The notes below the pieces were generated by a model. It saw only the letters and a program-made list of their open reading frames with translations. It searched no databases and was not told the DNA's origin. Source: Coriobacteriaceae bacterium AF08-21 (GTDB lineage Bacteria > Actinomycetota > Coriobacteriia > Coriobacteriales > Coriobacteriaceae). From it: DNA of 30,471 bases. Shown here piece by piece: positions 1 through 7,877 of the stretch (position 1 is the first letter of the stretch; the number at the start of each line of letters is the position of its first letter). The stretch covers positions 1 to 30,471 of the forward strand of contig JAQCQR010000026.1 of assembly GCA_027687465.1 (NCBI GenBank), written 5' to 3'. The translations under genes and the position numbers were made by a program.

Positions 1-1
1 A

Positions 2-1153
2 CGCGGGACCCGTTCAGGCTGTTGCGTTGAGATTGAAAATCAACCCTTATATTCAGAGGAACCAATTTCTATCGTTTCATATGCCATTGGAAATGCATTG
101 GACGATGGACTACTTGAAGACCATAATTCAGCATTTTATTCTAAGAACGGTAACGCTATGCGTAAAGATAAGCGTTTCCCAGCCTTTCTTGCACTATTAA
201 GATCTCATCGCCTATCGTTCCAAATGGTCAGATGTGTAAGTAGATCGCATGGCGACTCACTAAGTTGGAATGACTGGTGCTATCTTAAGCTTATTGAAAC
301 TGAAAATATACCTAGACAGCAGTTTAAACCGCATAGCTGTGGCGCCCTCCTTGATAGAATTTCTCCTGAACGCCTTGCCCTGCCTACATATAGAAATAAT
401 GATCTCCTTTACTTCATGTTTCGCAACGAGTCAAAATTCGAAAAGAAAATCGATTCTTTCTTTAGGGGGTTAATAAAAGACAGCGATATTGACTTTGTAA
501 TTTGGTATCTAACATCGGTTGGTGAGCGCGCTGAATTTACTGATCGTGAGATATCTCTGTTTGCAGCATTGTCACGCGCGTTTTTAAATAACGGTGATAT
601 TGAAGATCGCAATAAGACTGAACTCGTTTTAGTGCTATTCCATTGCGCCAACCCTGTTCGCATGGACTCGCTGGATCTTATTAATATAGTAAACAATTAC
701 TGCAAGGCTCATCCAAAGATATTAGATGATTTGCCGCTCTTCGGTGACATTGGACTTGCTTTTGCGAATATGAATAAAGAGGGATTGAAGTTTGATGCTC
801 CCGCGGGAGATTGTTGCACTCCGGAAGTCCTACGGCTTGCATTGGTAAATGATCTAATCCCAATTAGCTTCATACTAATTTGCAGAACAGCAGGTTTTGA
901 ATTAACTGCCGATAAGGCACCATTTGCATTATCTCTTGTGTTCGATATGGCAGAGGAGGTCCTTTTAAGTTGGCTCGATAGGAAAATGAATTTCGTAATC
1001 GACATGTACATTGATGCATACAAATTATTGGTGCCGGACGAACCTTTGTATATACAACTAACTAAGCCCCAGTTCCAGCACATAATGTCTCTGCAAAATC
1101 TATCACCTCGTTTGAGGAAGACCCTTTCAGAAGTTGTTGACTGCACGATGTAA
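2..1153 (+). CDS. Unknown protein, 5' end cut by window edge
   Basis: The reading frame is open to the left edge of the window, so the TTG at 98 is probably not the true start. In the same frame, residues such as EPISIVSYAIGNALDDGL can be read before it. The visible part is about 383 residues, mostly helical in appearance, with several Cys residues and no signal peptide or membrane segment. I see no Walker, nuclease or DNA-binding motif and do not recognise the family. The base composition is AT-rich, unlike the housekeeping genes later in the window. A decayed gene begins 39 bases downstream on the same strand and may have formed an operon with it. It could be the C-terminal half of a large accessory or defence protein, but that rests only on context. 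Confidence 0.7.
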   Translation, partial: RGTRSGCCVEIENQPLYSEEPISIVSYAIGNALDDGLLEDHNSAFYSKNGNAMRKDKRFPAFLALLRSHRLSFQMVRCVSRSHGDSLSWNDWCYLKLIETENIPRQQFKPHSCGALLDRISPERLALPTYRNNDLLYFMFRNESKFEKKIDSFFRGLIKDSDIDFVIWYLTSVGERAEFTDREISLFAALSRAFLNNGDIEDRNKTELVLVLFHCANPVRMDSLDLINIVNNYCKAHPKILDDLPLFGDIGLAFANMNKEGLKFDAPAGDCCTPEVLRLALVNDLIPISFILICRTAGFELTADKAPFALSLVFDMAEEVLLSWLDRKMNFVIDMYIDAYKLLVPDEPLYIQLTKPQFQHIMSLQNLSPRLRKTLSEVVDCTM

Positions 1154-1192
1154 GAGAAGGTGTACTAGTGTAAATGTAATGTGCGAGGAATA

Positions 1193-1694
1193 ATGTTTTC
1201 TGAGGCGATAAGTTTGGCCACTGCAAGAGATAAATTTTTTTGATTTATTTAGCAGGGGCGTTACGACATTCACTGGAATATGTAGCGATGTCCTTAATAA
1301 TCTGATAGGTGATGAATGCATCGAAGCCTTTGATCAGGGTATCGAAATTTAAATAGAAAATACAATACGCTCATTAATCGACGCTTCTGTACATGAAGAC
1401 AGAATGATAGAGGCTATGCAAAAATCTTGGGGTCTTTCGAGAGAAGAGTCAGCTCAAAAAATTGGCTCAGTAAAGCGCAAGATTGCTCTTGAGGGCTTAG
1501 AGGAATACCTGCTCTGTAAAGGTAATAGCAAAACTGCTGTGAATAAGTTTAAACGGGAGTACTCAGTCATTATCAGGCTGAACCATGATGAATCCTTGAT
1601 AGGCCTATGGGATAAGCCTGAGCAGCTATATGCAAAGCTATTGGATTGGGTTCCACTGAAATCACGAACTAAATGTGTTCAAGTTCGGCTTTGA
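1193..1694 (+). pseudogene. Decayed unknown gene with a poly-T frameshift and an in-frame stop
   Basis: An ATG at 1193 is preceded by GAGG at a good ribosome-binding distance. It opens the frame MFSEAISLATARDKFF and stops at TGA 1241-1243, immediately after a run of seven T (1235-1241). Dropping one T continues the protein smoothly as DLFSRGVTTFTGICSDVLNN and so on, until a TAA at 1350-1352. The same frame then carries on as IENTIRSLIDASVHEDRM to the stop at 1692-1694. Read through both lesions, the product would be about 165 residues with charged, helical character. The family is not recognised. The gene lies just after the unknown gene at 2-1153 and shares its AT-rich composition. An annotator would probably call only the 96-residue piece from 1404. 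Programmed frameshifting at the T run is possible, but the extra stop favours decay. Confidence 0.6.
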
Positions 1695-1898
1695 CATGAT
1701 TAAGGCTTGTATCGATAAACACTAGCTGGCGGTAATTCCCTCCTTTCACCGACTGACAAAACGATTTACACCTAATTTTGGGAATCGATCACGGGTATTC
1801 TCTTCGCCCCTTGCCCGATCTCGCTAAACTAATAAGTGCTGCTACCAGGGCATTTTCTGGTGCACATTCTATTGGCTCCTGCGAAGATCGGAGCGGGT

Positions 1899-3005
1899 AT
1901 GTTTGCTGCCGAGTCCTACACCAGCCGTCATTACACTGCGATTGTTGCCATGGCCTGCCTATGCGTTTTGCTGGGCGGGCCTTCTTATGCCGCGGGCGCG
2001 GAGAGCCTCATCATTGAGGGCGAGACGTACTACGAGCCGGGCGTGTCGGGCCCCGGCTGGGTCTGGACCGATGCCGACCACCTAGAGCTTAACGGCTACG
2101 CGGGCGAGGCCATCGGCGCCGACGGCGACCTGGTGCTGACGCTTGCCGGGCAAAACTCCGTGACGGAGTCGCATGCGCCCGATGCGGACATCACGCTGTG
2201 CGGCATGGAGGTGTGGGGCGACCTGACGCTTCGCGGTACCGGGACCCTGACGGCGACGGGCTCGCAGTGCGGGATCCACGTTTCGAGGGCGCTCGTGGTG
2301 GACGGTTGCACCGTCGATGCCCGGGCAGACGGGGCCGATATTACGGACGAGGCGGTCGCCGGCGTGATCACAGGCGACATGTCCGTGCGCGGCGGTGGGC
2401 GCCTCGTTGCCGCAGGCGCTGGGTCCGGAGTGGGCGTGCGCGTCCACGGCGTGTATCTGCAGGACGCGGGCCATGGCGTTGGTGCGGCCGGCTGTCGGCT
2501 TTCCGTCGACGCCTCGTGGCTCGATGCGAACGGTACCGATGGCGGCGTTGCATGCACGGGCGGGTCGCTTGTGTCCGCACGGTTTGTGGTGCCTGCTGGC
2601 GGGACCTTTGGTGCTGGTGGTGTGGTTGATGCCTCCGGTGCAGTGGCACCGCATGTAGTGATTGAGCCCGATGTCGCCACGGACCCGGCGGGGGAGACCG
2701 GCAGGGGCGAGGTGCCGGGTGATAGCACGGACAAGTCTCCCGCCGATGCTACCCCCGCTGCCGGAGAGCCCACCACAGGGCCCACGGCAAATCCCGCACT
2801 GAAACCCGCGGCCGCGACAACCAAGACAACAACGACAGCAACCAAGACCACGGTCGCCAAGACGGCCAAGCCCAAGGCTGCCACCGCAACAACTGCGGCA
2901 CTTCCCAAGACCGGCGACAACAACTGGGTCGTCGCCTCTGTGGCGCTTTTCCTGCTGGGGACAGTGCTTCTAGCCGCCGCATATCGCTGCCAGGGCCCCG
3001 TTTAA
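1899..3005 (+). CDS. LPxTG cell-wall-anchored surface protein
   Basis: This 368-residue protein is predicted to be secreted and linked to peptidoglycan by a class A-type sortase. An N-terminal signal peptide runs through roughly residues 12-33 (hydrophobic IVAMACLCVLLGG, possible cleavage after SYA). The middle is Gly/Asp/Thr-rich with repeated short beta-strand phrases such as DLVLTLAGQNSVT, DLTLRGTGTLTATG and DMSVRGGGRLVAAG, as in right-handed beta-helix or carbohydrate-binding surface proteins. A Thr/Lys/Ala/Pro-rich wall-spanning linker follows from about residue 285. The sorting signal is LPKTG at 335-339, then a hydrophobic helix and a short tail containing Arg. The start at 1899 has GGAG upstream. 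An upstream in-frame start at 1836 lacks a signal peptide at its N-terminus and is less likely. Its GC-rich composition contrasts sharply with both neighbours. The ligand is unknown. Confidence 0.85.
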   Translation: MFAAESYTSRHYTAIVAMACLCVLLGGPSYAAGAESLIIEGETYYEPGVSGPGWVWTDADHLELNGYAGEAIGADGDLVLTLAGQNSVTESHAPDADITLCGMEVWGDLTLRGTGTLTATGSQCGIHVSRALVVDGCTVDARADGADITDEAVAGVITGDMSVRGGGRLVAAGAGSGVGVRVHGVYLQDAGHGVGAAGCRLSVDASWLDANGTDGGVACTGGSLVSARFVVPAGGTFGAGGVVDASGAVAPHVVIEPDVATDPAGETGRGEVPGDSTDKSPADATPAAGEPTTGPTANPALKPAAATTKTTTTATKTTVAKTAKPKAATATTAALPKTGDNNWVVASVALFLLGTVLLAAAYRCQGPV

Positions 3006-3070
3006 GCGAAACCAGGGGAGTAGTGAATGCAGCTATTGCAGAAGCCTTTAGCCTTCTACTGAATCAATTT

Positions 3071-3120
3071 CTTAGAAATAGTGCCGTATCAGCTATCGCT
3101 GCGACGGCACTATTTCTAAG
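3071..3120. terminator. 50-nt perfect hairpin between the LPxTG and FRG genes
   Basis: The 17-base arm at 3071-3087 is perfectly complementary to 3104-3120. The loop contains a further 4-bp CAGC/GCTG stem around TATC. The outer ends are A/T-rich and the core GC-rich, as in bidirectional intrinsic terminators, but there is no clear T tract. It sits 66 bases after the surface-protein stop codon. A small mobile hairpin element is an alternative. Confidence 0.5.
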
Positions 3121-3187
3121 CTCGACTACCTCTCGATCTGTTACCTCTGTTGAGCCTTACACCCCATCTGCCAGAGCGATAAGATAA

Positions 3188-3215
3188 TTGCAATTCAAAT
3201 ACTGCCGTCTATAAA
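3188..3215 (+). promoter_or_regulatory. Likely promoter of the FRG-domain gene
   Basis: TTGCAA at 3188-3193 and TATAAA at 3210-3215 are spaced by 16 bases and lie about 30 bases before the ATG at 3244. The match to sigma-70 consensus is reasonable, but this was not tested. Confidence 0.4.
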
Positions 3216-3243
3216 GCTTCTTGTTCCGCTAAAGGATTGATAT

Positions 3244-4173
3244 ATGTCTAATGAAGCTAAAGTTGAGGTTGAAGATGTAGCCTCGTATATCAAATACATC
3301 AAAGGACTTTCACCAACAATAAATGGTAACGCCAGAACAATTGAGTCTACATTTGTGTTTCGTGGACAAGGATCCACTAAGTTTGATCTTGTTCCGTCAA
3401 TCGGAAGAGACAGTCTTTGGCGTAAACCGGGAAGTGACGCCATTTCTCCTATCATAGGCACCCTTAAGCACGAGGCGGATATTATTGAAACTGCGTGCCG
3501 CATATTGCCAAATGTTTTTAATCGAGATTTGCTTCCAATTGATCTTTTAGCCTGTCTCCAGCACTACGGAGTCCCCACCAGACTATTAGATGTCACTTCA
3601 AACGCACTTGCAGCCCTCTATTTCGCCTGCGGAAATCTGGATGACGTGGGCGAAGTATTTATCTTTAGGCGACCGGGAGGGGATAAGCAGGAATATCCCA
3701 TCTGTCAGGCAATCGCGGACTCGTGGCATCTGTTTATGAACTCTAAAGTGTTATCAGACTTTGCTTCACTTGCAATTTCTAGACCATACTTTGACTATCA
3801 ACGTGATCTAGTGCTTTCAAATTGCCCTGAACCAACCGATCATGCAAAATGGTTTAAGGAGTGCTGCGAAGACACATTATTTGTCTACGGAACTAGATAT
3901 CTCGATAGGCAAGCCGCTCAGTCGGGGCAATATATCCTTTTCCCAAATGACATTCGTGGTGAAGATCCTTATTTTTCGTTTGAGGAATTCATAAGTCCAC
4001 TGCCCAAAGACAGCCCCGTAATAACCGGTCGTTGCATAGTGCCATCTGATAGGAAAGCATCAATACTGAACGAGTTGAGTAAACTTGGCATTACCGAAGC
4101 TTCGCTCTTTCCCGACAGCATTGAGAAGAGATGCGCCGGCATAGTGAGTGAGATTAAGAGACACCGTCACTGA
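3244..4173 (+). CDS. FRG domain-containing protein
   Basis: This 309-residue cytoplasmic protein carries the FRG domain, named after its conserved Phe-Arg-Gly. FRGQG is at residues 39-43, followed by a serine/proline stretch (LVPSIGRD). The second hallmark, QHYGVPTRLLDVT, is at 106-118 and is followed by a hydrophobic helix ending in Tyr-Phe-Ala-Cys. FRG proteins are frequent in bacterial accessory and defence regions, but their biochemical activity is not firmly known. No signal peptide or membrane segment is seen. The start has AAGGA eight bases upstream. It is a single gene with its own likely promoter, about 200 bases upstream of an RloAB-type pair on the same strand. The low GC content relative to the core genes suggests acquisition by transfer. 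A role in phage defence is inferred from the neighbours only. Confidence 0.85.
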   Translation: MSNEAKVEVEDVASYIKYIKGLSPTINGNARTIESTFVFRGQGSTKFDLVPSIGRDSLWRKPGSDAISPIIGTLKHEADIIETACRILPNVFNRDLLPIDLLACLQHYGVPTRLLDVTSNALAALYFACGNLDDVGEVFIFRRPGGDKQEYPICQAIADSWHLFMNSKVLSDFASLAISRPYFDYQRDLVLSNCPEPTDHAKWFKECCEDTLFVYGTRYLDRQAAQSGQYILFPNDIRGEDPYFSFEEFISPLPKDSPVITGRCIVPSDRKASILNELSKLGITEASLFPDSIEKRCAGIVSEIKRHRH

Positions 4174-4263
4174 AGATTGCTCTTAATATCAGTGTAGAGA
4201 ATTATGCTTCAGGCATTATGTCATACGTACTTATAAGGTTCATTGCCTAAAATCTCAATTTAA

Positions 4264-4313
4264 AACCGAAATTTGTTCAAAGCTAACAAATATCGGTTAT
4301 AAAACTATATAAT
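4264..4313 (+). promoter_or_regulatory. Likely promoter and operator of the RloAB-type pair
   Basis: An exact TATAAT lies at 4308-4313. A 13-base inverted repeat (4265-4277 against 4285-4297, one mismatch, extendable by one A-T pair to 4264/4298, seven-base spacer) covers the expected -35 region, and no good -35 hexamer is visible. This geometry suits a repressor site or an activator-dependent promoter. The regulator is not identified. A simple hairpin in the leader of the preceding transcript is the alternative. Confidence 0.4.
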
Positions 4314-4372
4314 TGTTCTTGTTATTTAAGGATGTCTGTGAATAATCGATTTATTTGAGAAGGATTCTAAAG

Positions 4373-5668
4373 ATGATCCTCAATTTTTCATTTAAGAACT
4401 TTCAGAGCTTTCGAGATACTCAGCAGTTCTCGTTTGAACCGATTTCGAGCAAAAAGGAACTTGGGCCCGTGCGAGTGGCTGCGGTTTACGGTGCAAACGC
4501 GTCAGGCAAATCAAATTTCTTAGACGCCCTAGACTTTGTCTCTTATTTTATTCGCAACGGTTACGCAACAGGTGATTCGAAATCTCATATACCTGTCATT
4601 CCTTTTTTACTTGACTCAGAGTCTCGATCAAGTGATACCGAGTTCTCGATTGAATTTACCGCCAGCAATTTGAAGTATGAGTTTTCATTTGGTGTAAACA
4701 AAAATGAGGTTACTTATGAGAACCTCACCGTATACCGATCGAAACAACCGTCCCTCCTCTATGATCGCACTTCGGTAAACGGGAAACAGTCGATTAAATT
4801 TGGCAGCTCCTTTACGGGCGCTAAAAAACAGCTTTGGGATATCACGCGTAAAAACTCTTTGTTCTTATCTGTTGTTGCGGCAGCAGGCAATAATGTAATT
4901 CAGCCGGCATTCGCCGCTCTCGCCAACGATGTCTATCTCTACGACGCAACGCATTATCTAGCAGAACTTACAACCATTAAAAAACTGTTTCTCAACGATG
5001 ACCCTCGTGCCCAAATGTTATCTCAACTCATTAAATATGCTGACATCGGAATTGATGGCATGGACGTTCGTCAAGCTGAAGGCTTCCCTGGTTTAAAAGA
5101 TTCACTCATCGGACCCGATGATATTCCAAAAGAGGCGCGCAATAAAAAAGCAGAAGACTTTAAATGGTCGTTCGCTTATGATCTGTTCTTCCACCATAAA
5201 GGCTCGGGAGATGGCTTTTGGCTGGACTCCGCCCATGAATCGGAGGGCACAAAAGCTGCGCTGGCGTTTTTCTCGGTAGCCTTACGCTCTTTAAGCAGTG
5301 GGGCCACAACAGTAATTGACGAGCTTGATTCGAGTCTTCATCCTACGCTCCTGCGCGACTTCGTCTCACTGTTCGCCGATCCCAACACAAATCCAAAGGG
5401 TGCGCAGCTAATCTTCTCAACCCATGATGTCACCTTGATGACGCGAACCAGCCCTATGGAAGAGGTGCTTGAACGTGACCAGGTCTGGTTTGTGGAAAAG
5501 GACTCTGAAGGTGCTTCGCAATTAATTGCTGCGATGGAGTATTCGCCTCGTGCAAATGAGAATCTGGGGCGCAATTACTTAAACGGTGTCTATGTGCCGC
5601 TGCCCAACCCAAGTTTTCATCAACTTGTGGCCCAACTCATGAAGGAAGGCGCTGACATAAATGGCTAA
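4373..5668 (+). CDS. AAA family ATPase, RloA/AbiLi-like
   Basis: This 431-residue ATPase belongs to the AAA_15/AAA_21 group that pairs with a Toprim-like effector in abortive-infection systems. It opens with the usual strand-helix phrase MILNFSFKNFQSFRD. Walker A is GANASGKS at 40-47, an ABC-type signature region is around SEGTKAAL at 290-297, Walker B is VIDELDSSLHP with D316 and E317, and the switch histidine is H351 in FSTHD. I chose the ATG at 4373, which has AGAAGG upstream, over an in-frame TTG at 4355 that would add six residues. It overlaps the next gene by eight bases, so the two are almost certainly translated together. By analogy with AbiL, RloAB and PARIS it would sense infection and control its partner. 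What triggers it is unknown. Confidence 0.85.
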   Translation: MILNFSFKNFQSFRDTQQFSFEPISSKKELGPVRVAAVYGANASGKSNFLDALDFVSYFIRNGYATGDSKSHIPVIPFLLDSESRSSDTEFSIEFTASNLKYEFSFGVNKNEVTYENLTVYRSKQPSLLYDRTSVNGKQSIKFGSSFTGAKKQLWDITRKNSLFLSVVAAAGNNVIQPAFAALANDVYLYDATHYLAELTTIKKLFLNDDPRAQMLSQLIKYADIGIDGMDVRQAEGFPGLKDSLIGPDDIPKEARNKKAEDFKWSFAYDLFFHHKGSGDGFWLDSAHESEGTKAALAFFSVALRSLSSGATTVIDELDSSLHPTLLRDFVSLFADPNTNPKGAQLIFSTHDVTLMTRTSPMEEVLERDQVWFVEKDSEGASQLIAAMEYSPRANENLGRNYLNGVYVPLPNPSFHQLVAQLMKEGADING

Positions 5669-6338
5669 GGCAGAAAGGAGAGGGCTTGCTCGCGGCCGCA
5701 AAAAGCAGACAAGAGCCAAGCGAAAGCGCCACCTAATTGTGTCCAATGGAAAGGTGACCGAAACCGAATATTTTAACTTCCTTATTACTGAAATGGACGT
5801 TCGCGGAAGCGTGCGGTATCGGCATATTGACGGAGACCCTTTGAAGGTCGCCAAGCAGCTTTCGCGAGAGCTCGATTCAGATAAAAAGGCCGTTAAAGCG
5901 GGCGAAATCGAAGCATTGAGTTCCGCATGGATCGTGGTCGATTCAGATGAGTTCAGAAATCTAGCCGCAGCAGAACGAGAAGCAAAGACAAAAGGAGTTA
6001 GGCTCGCGATCTCCAATCCATGCTTTGAAGTATGGCTAATCGATCATGTCTCACCATGCCCGGAAACTTTTGCATCGACGCCACAATGTGAGAAAAGAGC
6101 GCGCGACCTTGGCGTTCTAAAATCTACTGACCCCAACAGGTCCTCCGCGTCAAAGTTCAAGTCGGTAAATCTCGAAATGATTGATGGTAACAAGGGCCTG
6201 GCTTTGACCAATGCCGCAAAGCACAATACGGACGATAAACGTCGTGCAAGAGAAATGAATCCGGACAACGTTGCCGCCTATCAAGTATGGACAGACTTGC
6301 CTGATCTTGTAGATGACGTATTTGGGTCGGGTAACTAG
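5661..6338 (+). CDS. RloB-like protein (AbiLii-type partner)
   Basis: This 225-residue protein matches the RloB family, the small partner of RloA-type ATPases. The N-terminus is very basic (Arg/Lys in most of residues 5-23), suggesting nucleic-acid contact. A Toprim-like set of acidic residues is visible: E34 in VTETEYF, and D94 and D96 in VVDSDEF. These are followed by the family hallmark ISNPCFEVWLIDH at 117-129. A Lys/Arg-rich C-terminal helix and KHNTDD complete it. The start codon lies inside the end of the ATPase gene (eight-base overlap), as expected for a stoichiometric complex. By analogy with Toprim effectors of OLD/PARIS-type systems it may be the toxic nuclease. That role is inferred, while the family call is firm. 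Confidence 0.85.
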   Translation: MAKAERRGLARGRKKQTRAKRKRHLIVSNGKVTETEYFNFLITEMDVRGSVRYRHIDGDPLKVAKQLSRELDSDKKAVKAGEIEALSSAWIVVDSDEFRNLAAAEREAKTKGVRLAISNPCFEVWLIDHVSPCPETFASTPQCEKRARDLGVLKSTDPNRSSASKFKSVNLEMIDGNKGLALTNAAKHNTDDKRRAREMNPDNVAAYQVWTDLPDLVDDVFGSGN

Positions 6339-6423
6339 TGTGATTCATCCCGCGTTAGGGGCAGGCTTTTAACTCAAAAATTCGTAAACGAGGTAGCAAT
6401 GCTATGGAGCTATGTTCAGCTAG

Positions 6424-7285
6424 AAGACGGCACTGGACGCGCTGTCTGACAGCCCCGAGCCCAAAGACAACCAGTACTTTGCATGGATCCAGGACCTTGT
6501 TTCCGGAAACCGCACGCGAGAAGAACTCGCCGACGAGCTGCGCCGCGGTTGCGTTGTGGGCATGGGCGATCCGTCGCACGTATAAAATCAAAGCATCCGC
6601 ACGCCTGCCATTATCTTGATTGGACGCCACATGGAACTCCCTAGCATCCTGTGCAGCAATGTGTGCGACTTCGAATTTTGCCCCGAGCCCTGCTACGACC
6701 GCCTGGTCGACCTCGCCGACCCCGAGGACTGGGGTCCCGGCAACCGCATCCTCAAAAACTACCTGTCGTTCTCGTTTAGCCGCGCGGTGTTCCTAACCGA
6801 GCGCGACGTGGACCAGACCGCGCCGTCCAACCTGCCTTTGGTGTTCGACGACGACCGCTGCCTGTTTAACACCGGCCTGTACACGCGCCGCTACGAGACC
6901 ATCTATGGCTTTTTTGAGCCCAACACCAAGCCCGACGCGCGCCAACGCTGGTTTTTGAAGGGCTTCTTTAAGGAAAGCGACCCCATGCTGGTCTCGTTTG
7001 AGTACCTGCCGTGCCGCGTGCGCTTTGCCGAGGACGCCTCCGAGCTGGTCTTTGACTATCGCCTGCCTATCCGTTCCAACATCGACCACATTCTGGGTGA
7101 TGAGGAGAACCTGACGCGCATCCCCGCCAGCCTGATGGGGGAGGGCAATTCGCTGCTGCTGCGCCGCGCCTTTGAGGGCACCGTCGTCGAGGCCGCACGC
7201 CGCGCGTACCTGTCTCACGCTCGACATGGCTTACAACAACGCGCGACTTATCTGCCGTCCCGAAACCTCGTGGATTAAACGATAA
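6424..7285 (+). pseudogene. Decayed DUF3825-domain gene
   Basis: One reading frame runs from 6424 to about 7210 with a single interrupting TAA at 6583-6585. The first part (KTALDALSDSPEPKDN, then RTREELADELRRG) has normal high-GC codon use but no start; a TAG at 6421 precedes it. After the TAA, ILIGRHMELPS leads into clear DUF3825 hallmarks: PEDWGPGNRILKNYLSF, CLFNTGLYTR, WFLKGFFKESD and RSNIDHILGDEENL. Near the end the frame changes. The family C-terminus LTLDMAYNNARLICRPETSW is found in another frame and ends at a TAA at 7283-7285, and the segment normally between these blocks appears to be deleted. An annotator would probably list only 6616-7278 (220 residues) as a gene. DUF3825 proteins have no settled function. 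The GC-rich composition suggests an older resident than the AbiL-like genes. Confidence 0.7.
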
Positions 7286-7373
7286 AGGGTGGTTAAGCTG
7301 CGGTTTTGTTGGTTGACTGGGTTGAAACAGTGCGATTTGCTCTCACGAATTTACAATCGAGGGCAAAAAGTTC

Positions 7374-7403
7374 TTGGTAAACCACGCGCGGCTATGATAG
7401 TAT
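7374..7403 (+). promoter_or_regulatory. Promoter of tRNA-Val
   Basis: TTGGTA at 7374-7379 and TAGTAT at 7398-7403 are separated by 18 bases, about 20 bases before the tRNA. The upstream box AAAAAGTTCTTG also occurs before tRNA-Pro with the same distance to its -10, which supports the call. TATGAT at 7393 is an alternative -10. Confidence 0.5.
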
Positions 7404-7423
7404 CTCTTTTGCCGAAAGGCGAC

Positions 7424-7498
7424 GGGCGATTGGCTCAGGGGTAGAGCATATCCTTCACACGGATGGGGTCACAAGTTCGAATCTTGTATCGCCCACCA
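7424..7498 (+). tRNA. tRNA-Val (anticodon CAC)
   Basis: A complete cloverleaf is visible. The acceptor stem GGGCGAT pairs with ATCGCCC (7488-7494), the D arm is GCTC/GAGC, the anticodon loop TTCACAC gives CAC (reads GTG), and the T arm is ACAAG/CTTGT around TTCGAAT. The CCA end is encoded. An intrinsic terminator follows within about 10 bases, so it is a single-gene transcript. It borders the accessory region on its left. Confidence 0.95.
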
Positions 7499-7508
7499 TC
7501 AAAAGAGC

Positions 7509-7545
7509 AGGTCAGAGGTGTTAAGCCTCTGGCCTTTTTCTTTTT
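7509..7545 (+). terminator. Intrinsic terminator after tRNA-Val
   Basis: A ten-base stem, 7509-7518 with 7526-7535 (one G-T pair), encloses a short loop and is followed by a T-rich tract. Confidence 0.85.
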
Positions 7546-7877
7546 GACACCAAGCTTGACACCAAAATCGAATCGAAAATTTTAAACGCGTTTATAGCTG
7601 ATCTCTCATGTGCTGACGTCATCGCGCGTTTTGCATAAAGCTCATGCGCTCTTTCATTGAATTTGCCATGGGATTCACGTACAAATGTGGAGATAGGGAC
7701 CACGGCCCCAGAACGCCTGCCAGCAGATTTGTGCCGCACGGCGATCTTTAGGCGAAATGCGTCAAGCTATTTGTCGGCATTTGGTCAGCTTCCGGTACTT
7801 ACCGGCATGATGCCGCCATTGATAATCGGTCTACCTGCAAACATAACGGCACGCAGCCAAAGCTAGGGGAGGCCCAT
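7546..7877. other. About 330-bp gap without a supported gene
   Basis: It contains a direct repeat TTGACACCAA at 7544-7553 and 7556-7565, just after the tRNA-Val terminator. Read on the minus strand this repeat gives GVKLGVK, which may be the tail of a tRNA-linked integrase, but no integrase body can be read. A 72-codon minus-strand frame at 7521-7739 runs back through the terminator, has no recognisable domain and is not called. Confidence 0.4.

Noticed and set aside
2096..2923. 275-codon minus-strand frame opposite the LPxTG gene
   Set aside because: It is low-complexity Pro/Ser/Ala/Val sequence mirroring the surface-protein gene, and no start signal was seen.
7521..7739. 72-codon minus-strand frame beside tRNA-Val
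   Set aside because: It reads through the tRNA terminator and has no recognisable domain; only its direct repeat was kept as a weak integrase hint.
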